A DNA stretch of 64,000 nt, taken from contig CAYXEH010000005.1 of assembly GCA_964463915.1 (NCBI GenBank), positions 1 through 64,000 of the forward strand, given 5' to 3'. This DNA is from PUPG01 sp964463915. Its GTDB lineage: Bacteria > Bacteroidota > Bacteroidia > Bacteroidales > UBA7960. A program made the translations under genes and the position numbers. Each line of letters starts with the position of its first letter. Within the stretch, counting starts at the first letter, position 1. The notes beneath the pieces were generated by a model, which saw only the letters and a program-made list of their open reading frames with translations, had not been told where the DNA came from and ran no database searches. Positions 52,492 through 61,774 of this stretch are shown here, in pieces.

Positions 52492-54405
52492 TTATTGTGC
52501 GTCTTCCGGATTGGCCGTTAAAAACTTTGCATCCAGTATCCGTTGTTCAAACCATGCCCGGTTTACTTCCCGGGTCAGGTATTTTTCAATCATCAGGCTG
52601 GCGATGGGAGCTGCCCATACCGAGCCATGACCGGCATTTTCCACCACCACTGATATGGCGATCTGCGGATCCTCTACCGGGGCAAATGCTACGAAAACCG
52701 AGTGGTTTTCCCCGTGTGGGTTCTGCACTGTACCGGTTTTGCCGGCTATTTCAATATCAGGAATGGCTGAGAAACTACCCGTTCCGTCTGCCATTACCTG
52801 ATGCATAGCTTCCGCCATGGTCTCAAAATGATCCCTGTCGATGTCAATATTGTTGGCCAGACCGAACTGGTTGTTTTTGTTGTCGGGGTTGCCGATGGCT
52901 TTAACTACATGCGGGGTGATATAATACCCCCGGTTGGCTACGGCAGCGCTCATGTTGGCCAGCTGCACGGGGGTAACTCCCAGCTCTCCCTGGCCAATCC
53001 CCAGTGAAAGGATGGTCTGGGAGCGCCATCCGTTGGATCCGTATATCCTGTCATAGTAGTCAGGGGTTGCCACCTGACCCGCCAGCTCGTGCGACAAATC
53101 GCTTCCAAAAGGTGCTCCCAGGCCGAAGCTGGTCACATAGTCACGCCACTGCTGCAGTGATTCCTGGATGCTTTCAAATTTTGACTGGTTGATGGTGTTT
53201 TGAAAAATGATGCTGGAAAAGGTGTTGCAGCTGTGTTGAATGCTACTGATGGCGTTGACCGGGCTGGGATGTGACCGGCAACGTATACTGATGCCGCTGG
53301 TATGGTAAATGCCGCTGCAGTTGTAGGAGGTGTAAGGAGTGATGACCTCTTCCTGCAGGGCGATCAGTGTGTTGATGATCTTGAATACCGATCCAGGTGG
53401 GTATTGCGCCATCAGTGCACGGTTGAACAGGGGGTTGAGGGAGTCATTCTGTAACATGCGGTAATTCCTCGTACGTTCCCTGCCTACCAGCAAACCAGGG
53501 TCAAAAGCCGGTGAGGTCACCAGCGACAATATCTCTCCTGTGGATGGTTCAATGGCGACAATGCTACCCCTTTTGTTTTGCATTATTCGCTCTCCATACA
53601 CCTGTAGTTCTGCATCCAGGGTGGTATAGAGATCCTTTCCGGCCACGGCCAGGGTGTCAAAGCGGCCTTCCTGGAATGGCCCGGCGTCCCGGTTATGTAC
53701 GTCCACCATGCGGATCCGCACTCCTTTCTGCCCCCTGAGTTGTTCCTCGTAAGCCCTTTCCACCCCGCTGATCCCGATATAGTCGCCCGGACGGTAGTAA
53801 GGGTCATTGTTGATGACGTTGGGTCCTGCTTCACCGACATAACCAAAGGTGTGTGTGGCGATGGGGTAGGTATATTTCCGCAGGGTTCGGGGTTGGACGA
53901 AAAAGCCCGGGTAACGGAACAGTTTTTCCTGGAAAGAGGCAAAAGAGGTTTTGGAAATCTGTCGTTCAAAGACCGAAGGCCTGAAGCGGGAGTACTGCCT
54001 GGCCTGAAGCATCCGGCTTTCAAAGGTTGCCACATCAATCCCCAGCAATTTGCAGAATTCCAGGGTGTCAATCTCAGAAACCTGACCGGGAATCACCATC
54101 AAATCGTAATGAGCTTCATTATAAACAAGCAATTCCCCGTTTCTGTCATAGATCAGCCCCCGTGACGGATAATCGGTCATATACCGGAGGTAATTGCTCA
54201 GGGCAGAAGTCTTGTAGGAGGGATCTGCAATCTGCAGCATAAACAATTGCACGAGCAACAGAAGGCTGGTTGCCAGGATAATGCCGGCAACAATTTTCCT
54301 TCGGTTGCTATACTGTCCGGGATTGTGTTGAATCTGCATAAAAGTATGGGGGTGTTGCCCTTGGGGGTCGTTTCCCTTCATGCAAAAATACAGATTCGGC
54401 GTCAC
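52492..54405 (-). CDS. mrdA: penicillin-binding protein 2 (elongation transpeptidase)
   Basis: 637 residues in the longest form; Met9 or Met23 are also possible starts, just before the basic segment and membrane anchor (about 36-60). A dimerisation domain with SRGLIYDRNGELL (81-93) and GxVGEAG is followed by the transpeptidase: S339-V-F-K342, S392-C-N394, and K556-T-G. It crosslinks new peptidoglycan during elongation, coupled with RodA. In many genomes mreBCD precede these genes; here a divergent dehydrogenase gene lies directly upstream, so mreBCD are elsewhere. Confidence 0.95.
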   Translation of the reverse strand: MTPNLYFCMKGNDPQGQHPHTFMQIQHNPGQYSNRRKIVAGIILATSLLLLVQLFMLQIADPSYKTSALSNYLRYMTDYPSRGLIYDRNGELLVYNEAHYDLMVIPGQVSEIDTLEFCKLLGIDVATFESRMLQARQYSRFRPSVFERQISKTSFASFQEKLFRYPGFFVQPRTLRKYTYPIATHTFGYVGEAGPNVINNDPYYRPGDYIGISGVERAYEEQLRGQKGVRIRMVDVHNRDAGPFQEGRFDTLAVAGKDLYTTLDAELQVYGERIMQNKRGSIVAIEPSTGEILSLVTSPAFDPGLLVGRERTRNYRMLQNDSLNPLFNRALMAQYPPGSVFKIINTLIALQEEVITPYTSYNCSGIYHTSGISIRCRSHPSPVNAISSIQHSCNTFSSIIFQNTINQSKFESIQESLQQWRDYVTSFGLGAPFGSDLSHELAGQVATPDYYDRIYGSNGWRSQTILSLGIGQGELGVTPVQLANMSAAVANRGYYITPHVVKAIGNPDNKNNQFGLANNIDIDRDHFETMAEAMHQVMADGTGSFSAIPDIEIAGKTGTVQNPHGENHSVFVAFAPVEDPQIAISVVVENAGHGSVWAAPIASLMIEKYLTREVNRAWFEQRILDAKFLTANPEDAQ

Positions 54406-54472
54406 ATGAGACAGCCTTTTCCAAACAAATTTTTACCTTAGTGCAAGCGAAAACAATAAAATAACTATAATT

Positions 54473-55618
54473 ATGGCAAAGAAAAAGATCCTGGTACTTG
54501 GTGCGGGAATGATTGGCAAGGCGATTGCCATTGACCTCTCTGACATTTATGCAGTTACTTCTGCAGACATCGACAAAAAATCCCTTGACTTCCTATCGGA
54601 AAATTATCCGATAAAAGGAGTTGCGGTCAACCTGATGGAAGAGGACGCCGTTGGCTCCCTGGTGAAAGATTTTGACCTGGTTGTTTCGGCTGTTCCGGGC
54701 TTCATGGGGTATGATATTCTTAAGACCGTGATAGAGGCAGGTAAAAACATCGTGGATATTTCCTTTATGCCGGAAGATTTCATGGAACTGAACGCCCTTG
54801 CTGCGGAAAAAGGGGTGACTGCCATTACCGATGCCGGGGTGGCTCCGGGTTTGCCCAATTTATTTGCCGGCCGGCTAAACGAAACCATGGAAATATCTGA
54901 TTTTGAATACATGGTGGGCGGACTTCCCCGCGTCAAAGTGTATCCCTTTTATTACAAGGCTCCTTTCTCGCCCATTGATGTGGTGGAGGAATACACCCGC
55001 CCGGCCCGTTACATTGAGAAAGGGAAGTGGATGACCAAACCCGCCATGAGCGAGCCGGAACTGGTGTTTTTTGACAAAGTGGGTACCCTGGAAGCTTTTT
55101 ATACCGACGGGTTGCGCTCACTGTTACGAAACATGGACCACATCCCCAACATGAAAGAGAAAACCCTCAGGTACCCCGGCCATATTCAGTTGATACAGGC
55201 ACTTAAAACCGCCGGATTCTTTGATACCGAAGCTTCCGTAACGGTGAACAACACAAGCATACGGCCCATTGATTTTACCTCCAGGGTGCTGATCCGTGAC
55301 TGGCAGCTGGATCCCAATGAGCCTGAATTCACTGTGATGCGTATTGAGGTCAGGGGCAAAGAAGACGGAAACAAAGTGAAGGTCGTGTATGACCTGTATG
55401 ATGAATATGACCAGGACAATAAAATCTCTTCCATGGCCCGGACCACCGGTTTTACTGCCACTGCCAATGCGGGACTGATCCTTACCGGCACTTTTACCGG
55501 CAAGGGTGTTTACCCGCTTGAGCTGATCGGGATGGACCAGGAGTGCTTTGACTTTGTGATGGATTACCTGGAAGTCCGTGACATCACTTTTGACCGGAAG
55601 GCGGTTATCGGGAGTTGA
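54473..55618 (+). CDS. saccharopine dehydrogenase-like NAD(P)-binding protein
   Basis: 381 residues. N-terminal Rossmann fold with LVLGAGMIGKAIA (6-18), an acidic strand end (SADID), and VVSAVPGF; then DISFMPEDFMELN and TDAGVAPGLPN, the pattern of the Sacchrp_dh_NADP and C-terminal domains. The family covers saccharopine reductase and the carboxynorspermidine synthase-like enzymes and others, so the substrate is open: lysine or polyamine metabolism are both possible. The size (about 380) and the GVAPGLPNL motif suit the saccharopine/carboxyspermidine class. Divergent from mrdA. Confidence 0.85.
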   Translation: MAKKKILVLGAGMIGKAIAIDLSDIYAVTSADIDKKSLDFLSENYPIKGVAVNLMEEDAVGSLVKDFDLVVSAVPGFMGYDILKTVIEAGKNIVDISFMPEDFMELNALAAEKGVTAITDAGVAPGLPNLFAGRLNETMEISDFEYMVGGLPRVKVYPFYYKAPFSPIDVVEEYTRPARYIEKGKWMTKPAMSEPELVFFDKVGTLEAFYTDGLRSLLRNMDHIPNMKEKTLRYPGHIQLIQALKTAGFFDTEASVTVNNTSIRPIDFTSRVLIRDWQLDPNEPEFTVMRIEVRGKEDGNKVKVVYDLYDEYDQDNKISSMARTTGFTATANAGLILTGTFTGKGVYPLELIGMDQECFDFVMDYLEVRDITFDRKAVIGS

Positions 55619-55665
55619 TTGACCTGTGCTAAGCTGCTCCGGGCCTGCCCCGGGCCGGGTCCGGT

Positions 55666-57882
55666 TTAATGGTCCCGGAGCTGACGTCTCAGGAACTGGG
55701 CGTTGACAGCTACTACAACAGTGCTGGCACTCATCAGGATCGCTCCCATTGCGGGGCTGATCAGAATGCCTGCGGTGTATAATACCCCGGCAGCAAGAGG
55801 GATGGCTACCACATTGTACCCCGTTGCCCATACAAAGTTCTGGATCATCTTTCTGTAGGTGGCCTTGCCGAAAAGGATCAAAGAGGAAATGTCTTTCGGG
55901 TTGCTGTTTACCAGGATGATGTCAGCCGTTTCGGCGGCAATGTCCGTACCCGAGCCCACGGCAATCCCTATATCCGCGGCAGCCAGAGCCGGGGCATCGT
56001 TGATCCCGTCGCCGGTCATGGCCACAAATTCTCCCTTTTTCTGAAATTCTTTGAGCTTCTCAAGTTTCTGATCAGGCATTACACCGGAAAAATAGCCGTC
56101 CATACCAAGCTCTTTACTCACGCTTTTTGCCACTTTTTCGTTGTCACCGGTGATCATATACAATTTAATGCCACTTTCCTTCAGTGTTTTTATTGCCTCG
56201 AATGATTCTTTGCGGATTTCATCAGCCAGGGCAATGAAGCCGGCCAGCTTCTTATCCGCCATCACGAAAACCACCGATTCAGCCTCACTCCGGTAGGCCT
56301 TGTCCGGGATCTCAATATTTTTTTCCTTTACAAATCCCGGGCTAACTACCTTTATTTTCTGATTGTCTACATCGGCTTCCACGCCCTGGCCGCTGATGGC
56401 ATTGAAATCACCGGCTTCAGGCAACTCAATCTCCTCATCCTTTACTTTTTGCATGATACCGGCAGCAAGCGGATGTTCTGATTTGCTTTCCAGCGCTCCG
56501 GCCAGCTGCAGGATCTGCTTGTCATCAAAATCATCATGAAGAGATCCAAAGCGGGTTACCACAAAATTCCCTTTGGTCAGGGTGCCTGTTTTGTCAAACA
56601 TCATCAGTGATATTTTCCGGGTGTTCTCAAAGGCTGTCCTGTTACGGATCAGCAATCCGTTACTTGCGGCCAGGGAGGTTGATATGGCCACTACCAGTGG
56701 TACGGCCAGGCCCAGGGCATGCGGGCAGGTAATGACCATTACCGAGGCCATCCGCTCCAGGGCAAACACAAATGGCTGGCCGATGATCACCCCGGTGGTC
56801 AGTGTTCCAAAACCCGCTGTAAGGGCGATGATGGTCAGCCAGAAAGCGATGCGGTCTGCCAGGTGCTGGGTTTTGGATTTCTTATCCTGGGCCTCACGGA
56901 CCATCCCGATCACTTTGCTCAGGTAGGCTTCCTCTCCGACTTCCTCCACGGTTACCTGCAACGAACCGTTGCCATTGATCGTACCACCGATCACCTTGTC
57001 ACCTTCTGCTTTTTTGACCGGTTTGGACTCACCGGTAACCATGGCCTGGTTGACATTACTGCTTCCTTCAGCCACCACGCCATCAACCGGAATTTTTTCT
57101 CCCGGACGAACCACCACCACGTCATTTTTCTTTAGTTCATCTACCGGCACATCTTCTGTTTTCCCGTCCTTGAGCAAATGGGCCTCTGAAGGCATCATTT
57201 CCACCAGCTTCTGCAATGAGCGGGAGGCCCCCAGTACCGATTTCATCTCAATCCAGTGGCCGAGCAGCATGATGTCAATCAGGGTGGCCAGTTCCCAGAA
57301 AAAAGTGGCCCCTTCTACTCCGAAAGTTGTGGCCGTACTGTACCCCCAGGCAACCGTGATCGCCACGGCAATCAGGGTCATCATTCCGGGCTGCCTCTGC
57401 TTCAGTTCCCCGACCAGTCCGCTCAGGAAAGGCCAGCCGCCATAAAAATAGACCACACTCGACAGGGCAAACAGAATGTATTGGTCATAGTCCGCGAGCA
57501 GAGAAAATTCAAACCCCAGCAGATCCTGCAGCATGGGCGACAAAAGCAGGATGGGGATGGTAAAGCCCAACGCAATGAAGAACCGTTGCCGGAAATCCCT
57601 GATCATCATCTCATGATGACCGGTATGGTCATGGCCGCCTTCACCGTGGTCGCCGTCATGATTGTCATGTTTCCCGTTGTCGTGGCCGCCGCTTTGACGG
57701 CTGGAACCATGTTCGCCTTCACCGTGGCTGTCGTCATGTTGGTTGGGTTTTTTACCCTTGTGGCCGCTGCTTTGGTGGCTGGAGCCAGGTGTTCCTTTGC
57801 CCTGGCCGCCGCTTTGGTTCTCATGGGTCTCCGCATTGTTGTGCTTATTGCGGTTTTTTTCATCTTTATGAGAATGTGTCAT
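55666..57882 (-). CDS. copB: copper/heavy-metal P-type ATPase, CopB type, His-rich N-terminus
   Basis: 738 residues. P-type ATPase: TGES (283-286), phosphorylation D430 in DKTGTLT, and a hinge MTGDGINDAPALA. The metal motif is C386-P-H388, which defines the CopB/P1B-3 branch (Cu+/Cu2+, possibly Ag+), rather than CPC. There is no HMA domain; instead residues 1-90 are His/Gly/Asp/Ser-rich with internal duplication (GEGEHGSSRQSGGHDNG, GEGGHDHTGHH), likely a metal-binding tail. It exports copper from the cytosol. No copper regulator or chaperone gene is adjacent. The start MTHSHKDEKN is the only one compatible with the His tail. Confidence 0.93.
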   Translation of the reverse strand: MTHSHKDEKNRNKHNNAETHENQSGGQGKGTPGSSHQSSGHKGKKPNQHDDSHGEGEHGSSRQSGGHDNGKHDNHDGDHGEGGHDHTGHHEMMIRDFRQRFFIALGFTIPILLLSPMLQDLLGFEFSLLADYDQYILFALSSVVYFYGGWPFLSGLVGELKQRQPGMMTLIAVAITVAWGYSTATTFGVEGATFFWELATLIDIMLLGHWIEMKSVLGASRSLQKLVEMMPSEAHLLKDGKTEDVPVDELKKNDVVVVRPGEKIPVDGVVAEGSSNVNQAMVTGESKPVKKAEGDKVIGGTINGNGSLQVTVEEVGEEAYLSKVIGMVREAQDKKSKTQHLADRIAFWLTIIALTAGFGTLTTGVIIGQPFVFALERMASVMVITCPHALGLAVPLVVAISTSLAASNGLLIRNRTAFENTRKISLMMFDKTGTLTKGNFVVTRFGSLHDDFDDKQILQLAGALESKSEHPLAAGIMQKVKDEEIELPEAGDFNAISGQGVEADVDNQKIKVVSPGFVKEKNIEIPDKAYRSEAESVVFVMADKKLAGFIALADEIRKESFEAIKTLKESGIKLYMITGDNEKVAKSVSKELGMDGYFSGVMPDQKLEKLKEFQKKGEFVAMTGDGINDAPALAAADIGIAVGSGTDIAAETADIILVNSNPKDISSLILFGKATYRKMIQNFVWATGYNVVAIPLAAGVLYTAGILISPAMGAILMSASTVVVAVNAQFLRRQLRDH

Positions 57883-57947
57883 ATGTTATCTTTCGAGGTT
57901 TTTCGATTGAGTGAGGTCTGCCAGGAATAATTCCGGGGATCCGGCCA

Positions 57948-58052
57948 AATTGACCATGCCGGTTCGGAGTTTGGTCATGCCAGCGCGGAGGATGACCTGA
58001 TCTACCCGGAGGTATACCGAATCTGCCCGGAGGACTACGGGGTCAACGTGGA
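57948..58052. repeat. 21-bp tandem repeat, five units
   Basis: Units start at 57948, 57969, 57990, 58011 and 58032, all 21 bp. They end in (C/G)GGA and have diverged inside (GGATGACCTGATCTACCCGGA; GGTATACCGAATCTGCCCGGA). A stop-free frame on the minus strand exists only because 21 is a multiple of three; I do not regard it as a gene. It sits between copB and the aldolase gene. Confidence 0.8.
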
Positions 58053-58072
58053 GAGAGCCCGGGGCCAGGCAA

Positions 58073-59146
58073 TCAGGCAATGGTAATATCTTTATTCAGG
58101 TACACATCCTGAATAAGGTTCAGCAGCCTGACTCCGTCTTTCATGGGGCGCTGGAAGGCCTTGCGCCCGGAAATGAGCCCCGTTCCGCCTGCCCGTTTAT
58201 TGACCATGGCTGTTTTAGCCGCATCGGCAAAATCGCTCTCGCCGGAAGAGGCCCCGCCGGAGTTGATCAGTCCGATTTTTCCCATGTAGCAATTGACTAC
58301 CTGGTAACGGCACAGGTCTATGGGGTGGTCTGAAGAAAGTTTTTCGTACATATCGGGATGGGTCTTCCCGAACTTCAGCGTCTTAAACCCGCCATTGCCC
58401 GCGGGAAGTTTTTGTTTGATCAGGTCGGCCTTGATGGTAACCCCCAGGTGGTTGGCCTGCCCGGTAAGGTCTGCCGCGGTATGGAAATCCTGCTCTTTGG
58501 TTTTGAATGCACTGTTCCGTGTATAGCACCACAGGATGGTGGCCATTCCCAGTTCATGTGCCCTTTCAAAGGCTTCGGCTACCTCGATGATCTGCCTGTT
58601 CGACTCCTCCGATCCGAAATAAATGGTGGCGCCCACTGCGGCGGCGCCCAGGTTCCATGCCTCATCCACGCTGCCGAACATAATCTGATCGTGTTTGTTG
58701 GGATAGGTCATCAGCTCGTTGTGGTTGATCTTCACAACAAAAGGAATCTTGTGGGCATACTTCCGGGCATTCAGTGCCAGACCGCCGAAGGTGGTCGCAA
58801 CGGCATTGCATCCTCCTTCAATGGCCAGCTTGATGATGTTTTCCGGGTCGAAATAGATGGGATTGGGGCCAAAAGAGCTGCCCCCGGTGTGCTCGATCCC
58901 CTGGTCAACCGGCAGGATTGACAAATAGCCGGTGCCGGCAAGTCTGCCATGGTTATAGATCCGTGACAGGTTGATGAGTGTGCGGGTGTTGCGGTCGCTG
59001 TTCCCGAAAACCCTGTCAAGAGCATCCGGGCCGGGAAGACTGAGCTGTTCCTTCGGAATGGTTGATGACTGATGCTTCAGCAATGAGGCCGCATCGTTCC
59101 CCAGTAATTTTTCCAGGTCTTTTGTGGTGTGAATCAGTGTGTCCAT
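58073..59146 (-). CDS. fbaB: class I fructose-bisphosphate aldolase, DhnA/FbaB type
   Basis: 357 residues. Patterns of the archaeal-type class I aldolase: LPVDQGIEHTGG (79-90), VVKINHNELM, and the probable Schiff-base K239 in GVTIKADLIKQ. It splits fructose-1,6-bisphosphate into two trioses (or the reverse) without metal. With PPi-PFK at 40970 it gives a reversible glycolytic/gluconeogenic route. The last 60 residues (NSGGASSGESDFADAA in part) are the usual phosphate-binding end. It is a stand-alone gene. Confidence 0.95.
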   Translation of the reverse strand: MDTLIHTTKDLEKLLGNDAASLLKHQSSTIPKEQLSLPGPDALDRVFGNSDRNTRTLINLSRIYNHGRLAGTGYLSILPVDQGIEHTGGSSFGPNPIYFDPENIIKLAIEGGCNAVATTFGGLALNARKYAHKIPFVVKINHNELMTYPNKHDQIMFGSVDEAWNLGAAAVGATIYFGSEESNRQIIEVAEAFERAHELGMATILWCYTRNSAFKTKEQDFHTAADLTGQANHLGVTIKADLIKQKLPAGNGGFKTLKFGKTHPDMYEKLSSDHPIDLCRYQVVNCYMGKIGLINSGGASSGESDFADAAKTAMVNKRAGGTGLISGRKAFQRPMKDGVRLLNLIQDVYLNKDITIA

Positions 59147-59345
59147 AATGCCAGTATTTTTTGATTAACCAATACGTAATCAGGATTTTCCTAAATATAC
59201 AAAATATTTGTGTGTTTTCCCTGATGAAACATTGGAAACACTTCCCTGATTAAGGAAAACCCCGTTGCGCAATAAGAAGCGGACTTCTTTCGGGAAGGGA
59301 TAACTGGCAGGGCAACGGCTGGTACGTCAGGTTGCAGGTACCCGG

Positions 59346-61574
59346 TTAGTTTCTTCTGAACAATCTTCGCAGCAAGCCGGGCCTTTCCTCTTCCTGCTTT
59401 TCTTTATCAAAGGTAATGGTGGGGTCGCGGAAACGGTCTATCAGGCGGTCGAGCCACCCTTTTTCTTCAAACCCGGGACAATCCATGGCTGAGGCCAGGT
59501 GTTCCGGAAGGGCAGGGAAGGGGGTGCTGAATCGTTCGGTCAGTTCCGGATCTGACTGGATCTGCCGCATGGTCATGGCTACGATGGGAAGAGCCAGTGC
59601 GGTGGCTGAGCCATTGATTCCGTTGTTGAAATGTACGGCCGGTGAAGCGGCTCCCACTCTGCTGATCAACAACATCCGGGGATTGTAGGCGGTAAACCAG
59701 GCGTCTGCGTAGTTCTGGGAGGTGCCTGTTTTTGCAGCCACCGGCAGGGTCACTCCATAGTGATTGCGCAGGGAGGTGGCGGTTCCGTTACTTACAGCTA
59801 CCCGGAGCATGGCACTGATCAGCTGGCTGGTTTCTTCAGAGATCACCCCCTTTGCTGGCCGGCTTTGCTCATGTTCATAGATGATGCTCCCGTCAGGGGC
59901 TGATATGGTGGCGATGGTGTAAGGTTCAACCAGGTAACCTCCGTTGGCGAATGCGGCGTAAGCCACGGCAAGTTCTGTAATCCCTGCCTCTGCTGTCCCC
60001 AGGGCCAGGGAAGGAATATTTCTGAGCGGGTAGGAAAACCCCATCTCTTCCCATAACCGGTTAACTGGTGTAAATCCCGTTTCCATAAACAAGTGAAAAG
60101 TCGGGACATTCATGGAACGGGCAAGGGCCCCCGTCATGGAATACCTGCCCCCATAGGAGCCGTCGTAGTTCACCGGGCTGTAGCCGGTGAAATCCGCAAT
60201 CACGAGGGAATCGTTGTCAAAATACCGGCAGGGGTCCATTCCCGTTTCAAGGGCCGCTGCGTACAATATGGGCTTGAATGCCGAAGCCAGCTGACGCCTT
60301 GCCCTGATCTGGTCCCAGGGGTGGGTGGCGTGGTCGATGCCCCCGATGTAGGCAGTGACTGCCCCCGATGCAGGATCCATCCCCAATACGCCCCCGTGCA
60401 GCAAGCCGAGGGCCTGGTAAAGGCTGTCGCGCACCGACAGGGAGTCGCCCCTTATGCCCTCCCAGCTGAATACCTGCTGCCAGTGTACCTCATCGGCCCG
60501 TTCAGACAGTCCCGATCGCTGTAGTTCCCTTTCCACAATGCGGTCAAATTGCTGCCTCCCGGCCTCCCGGCGATATTGGGCATCCAGCCGCGATTGCATC
60601 ACCCGCAAGTGCGAACGGAAAGCATCCAGGGCATGCTGCTGCAGTGTCATATTCAGGGTGGTATGGATCAGTAGCCCATCGGTTTCCGGGTGATATTTTA
60701 CCCCGGTTTCCTGGTATATATCTTCCAGGATGCGTGCGGCCTCCCGTTTGACATTTTCAAGAAAATACTCCGTTTGCGCATCAGAAAAAGCGGCGAGATA
60801 GTCCAGATCGAGGGGGGTGTTTCGAAGAGAATCGGCGGCGGCTTCCAGGATGTATTCGTGCCTTTCCATCTGTCCGATCACCACATTGCGCCTTGCAAGG
60901 GCCCGCCCGGGGTACAATCGTGGATTATAGGAGGTATTGGCTTTCAGCATGCCAACCAACACGGCCGACTCCTGCACATTCAGATCAGCCACGTGTTTGC
61001 TGAAAAAGCGTTCAGCTGCAGCCTCCACCCCGAATACATTTTCACCAAAAGGGACAGAATTCAGATAAAGGACCAGGATCTCCCCTTTGCTGAAGGTCTT
61101 TTCGAGCCGCCTGGCGATAATGATCTCTTTGGTCTTGTTCACAGGCAGTGTGAGGGCACCATGGTTTTTCCTGCCAAAGAGATTCTTGGCCAGCTGCTGG
61201 GTGATGGTGCTCCCACCGCCCGATTGCGGATCTCTCAGCAGTACCGACCTGAAAAGCACCCTGAACATACTCCTGACGTCCAGCCCGTGATGGCGGTAAA
61301 ACCTGTGGTCTTCCGTGGCAACCAGTGCATCGATCAGGTGCGCAGGGAGCTGGTCATATTCTACATTGGTGCGGTTCTCCAGGAAAAATTTACCGACCAG
61401 TTCCCCATCTGCGGAAAGCACCAGGGAAGCCGTGGCATTCTCCATCTCCTCCCAGTCTTCGCGGTCCGGCAAGGGACCGAACATCCCCGCGTAAATTAAA
61501 GCGATGAATACCAAAAGAACCCCTGTCGCCAGCAGCAAGGGAAATACAATCAGGTTCCGGGTTTTTCTGCGCAT
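59346..61574 (-). CDS. bifunctional penicillin-binding protein 1A-like (transglycosylase/transpeptidase)
   Basis: 742 residues. N-terminal anchor (9-32); GT51 domain with the catalytic Glu88 in ATEDHRFYRHHG, GGGSTITQQLAKNLFG (119-134); then transpeptidase S431-A-F-K434, S487-M-N489 and K615-T-G. It makes and crosslinks peptidoglycan from lipid II in the periplasm. The C-terminus is a basic tail (LLRRLFRRN). The start is just inside a 100-N gap's left flank, so upstream control cannot be seen. Not in an operon with the RodA/PBP2 pair. Confidence 0.95.
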   Translation of the reverse strand: MRRKTRNLIVFPLLLATGVLLVFIALIYAGMFGPLPDREDWEEMENATASLVLSADGELVGKFFLENRTNVEYDQLPAHLIDALVATEDHRFYRHHGLDVRSMFRVLFRSVLLRDPQSGGGSTITQQLAKNLFGRKNHGALTLPVNKTKEIIIARRLEKTFSKGEILVLYLNSVPFGENVFGVEAAAERFFSKHVADLNVQESAVLVGMLKANTSYNPRLYPGRALARRNVVIGQMERHEYILEAAADSLRNTPLDLDYLAAFSDAQTEYFLENVKREAARILEDIYQETGVKYHPETDGLLIHTTLNMTLQQHALDAFRSHLRVMQSRLDAQYRREAGRQQFDRIVERELQRSGLSERADEVHWQQVFSWEGIRGDSLSVRDSLYQALGLLHGGVLGMDPASGAVTAYIGGIDHATHPWDQIRARRQLASAFKPILYAAALETGMDPCRYFDNDSLVIADFTGYSPVNYDGSYGGRYSMTGALARSMNVPTFHLFMETGFTPVNRLWEEMGFSYPLRNIPSLALGTAEAGITELAVAYAAFANGGYLVEPYTIATISAPDGSIIYEHEQSRPAKGVISEETSQLISAMLRVAVSNGTATSLRNHYGVTLPVAAKTGTSQNYADAWFTAYNPRMLLISRVGAASPAVHFNNGINGSATALALPIVAMTMRQIQSDPELTERFSTPFPALPEHLASAMDCPGFEEKGWLDRLIDRFRDPTITFDKEKQEEERPGLLRRLFRRN

Positions 61575-61627
61575 ATATCAATCGTTCTTTTTCAGAACGA
61601 GTTCTGCAGACGATTATTGGATGCCGT

Positions 61628-61727
61628 NNNNNNNNNNNNNNNNNNNNNNNNNNNNNNNNNNNNNNNNNNNNNNNNNNNNNNNNNNNNNNNNNNNNNNNNN
61701 NNNNNNNNNNNNNNNNNNNNNNNNNNN
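61628..61727. other. assembly gap (100 N)
   Basis: 100 Ns. The last nine bases before it (GGATGCCGT) are the first nine after it, so the contigs may really abut with a short overlap. It separates the PBP1 gene from the SRAP gene. Confidence 0.95.
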
Positions 61728-61774
61728 GGATGCCGTTTTTGGATAAAGTTACCGGCGAATTTATATTTTTGTAT

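Noticed and set aside
57886..58080. 64-residue leftward ORF with repeating VxLRA-like heptads
   Set aside because: It is only the frame-preserving translation of a 21-bp tandem repeat, overlaps the end of the aldolase gene, and the units vary without coding constraint.
61764..61771. Promoter of the SRAP gene
   Set aside because: TATTTTTG matches the -7 consensus but lies only three bases before the ATG, which would put the transcript start inside the gene.
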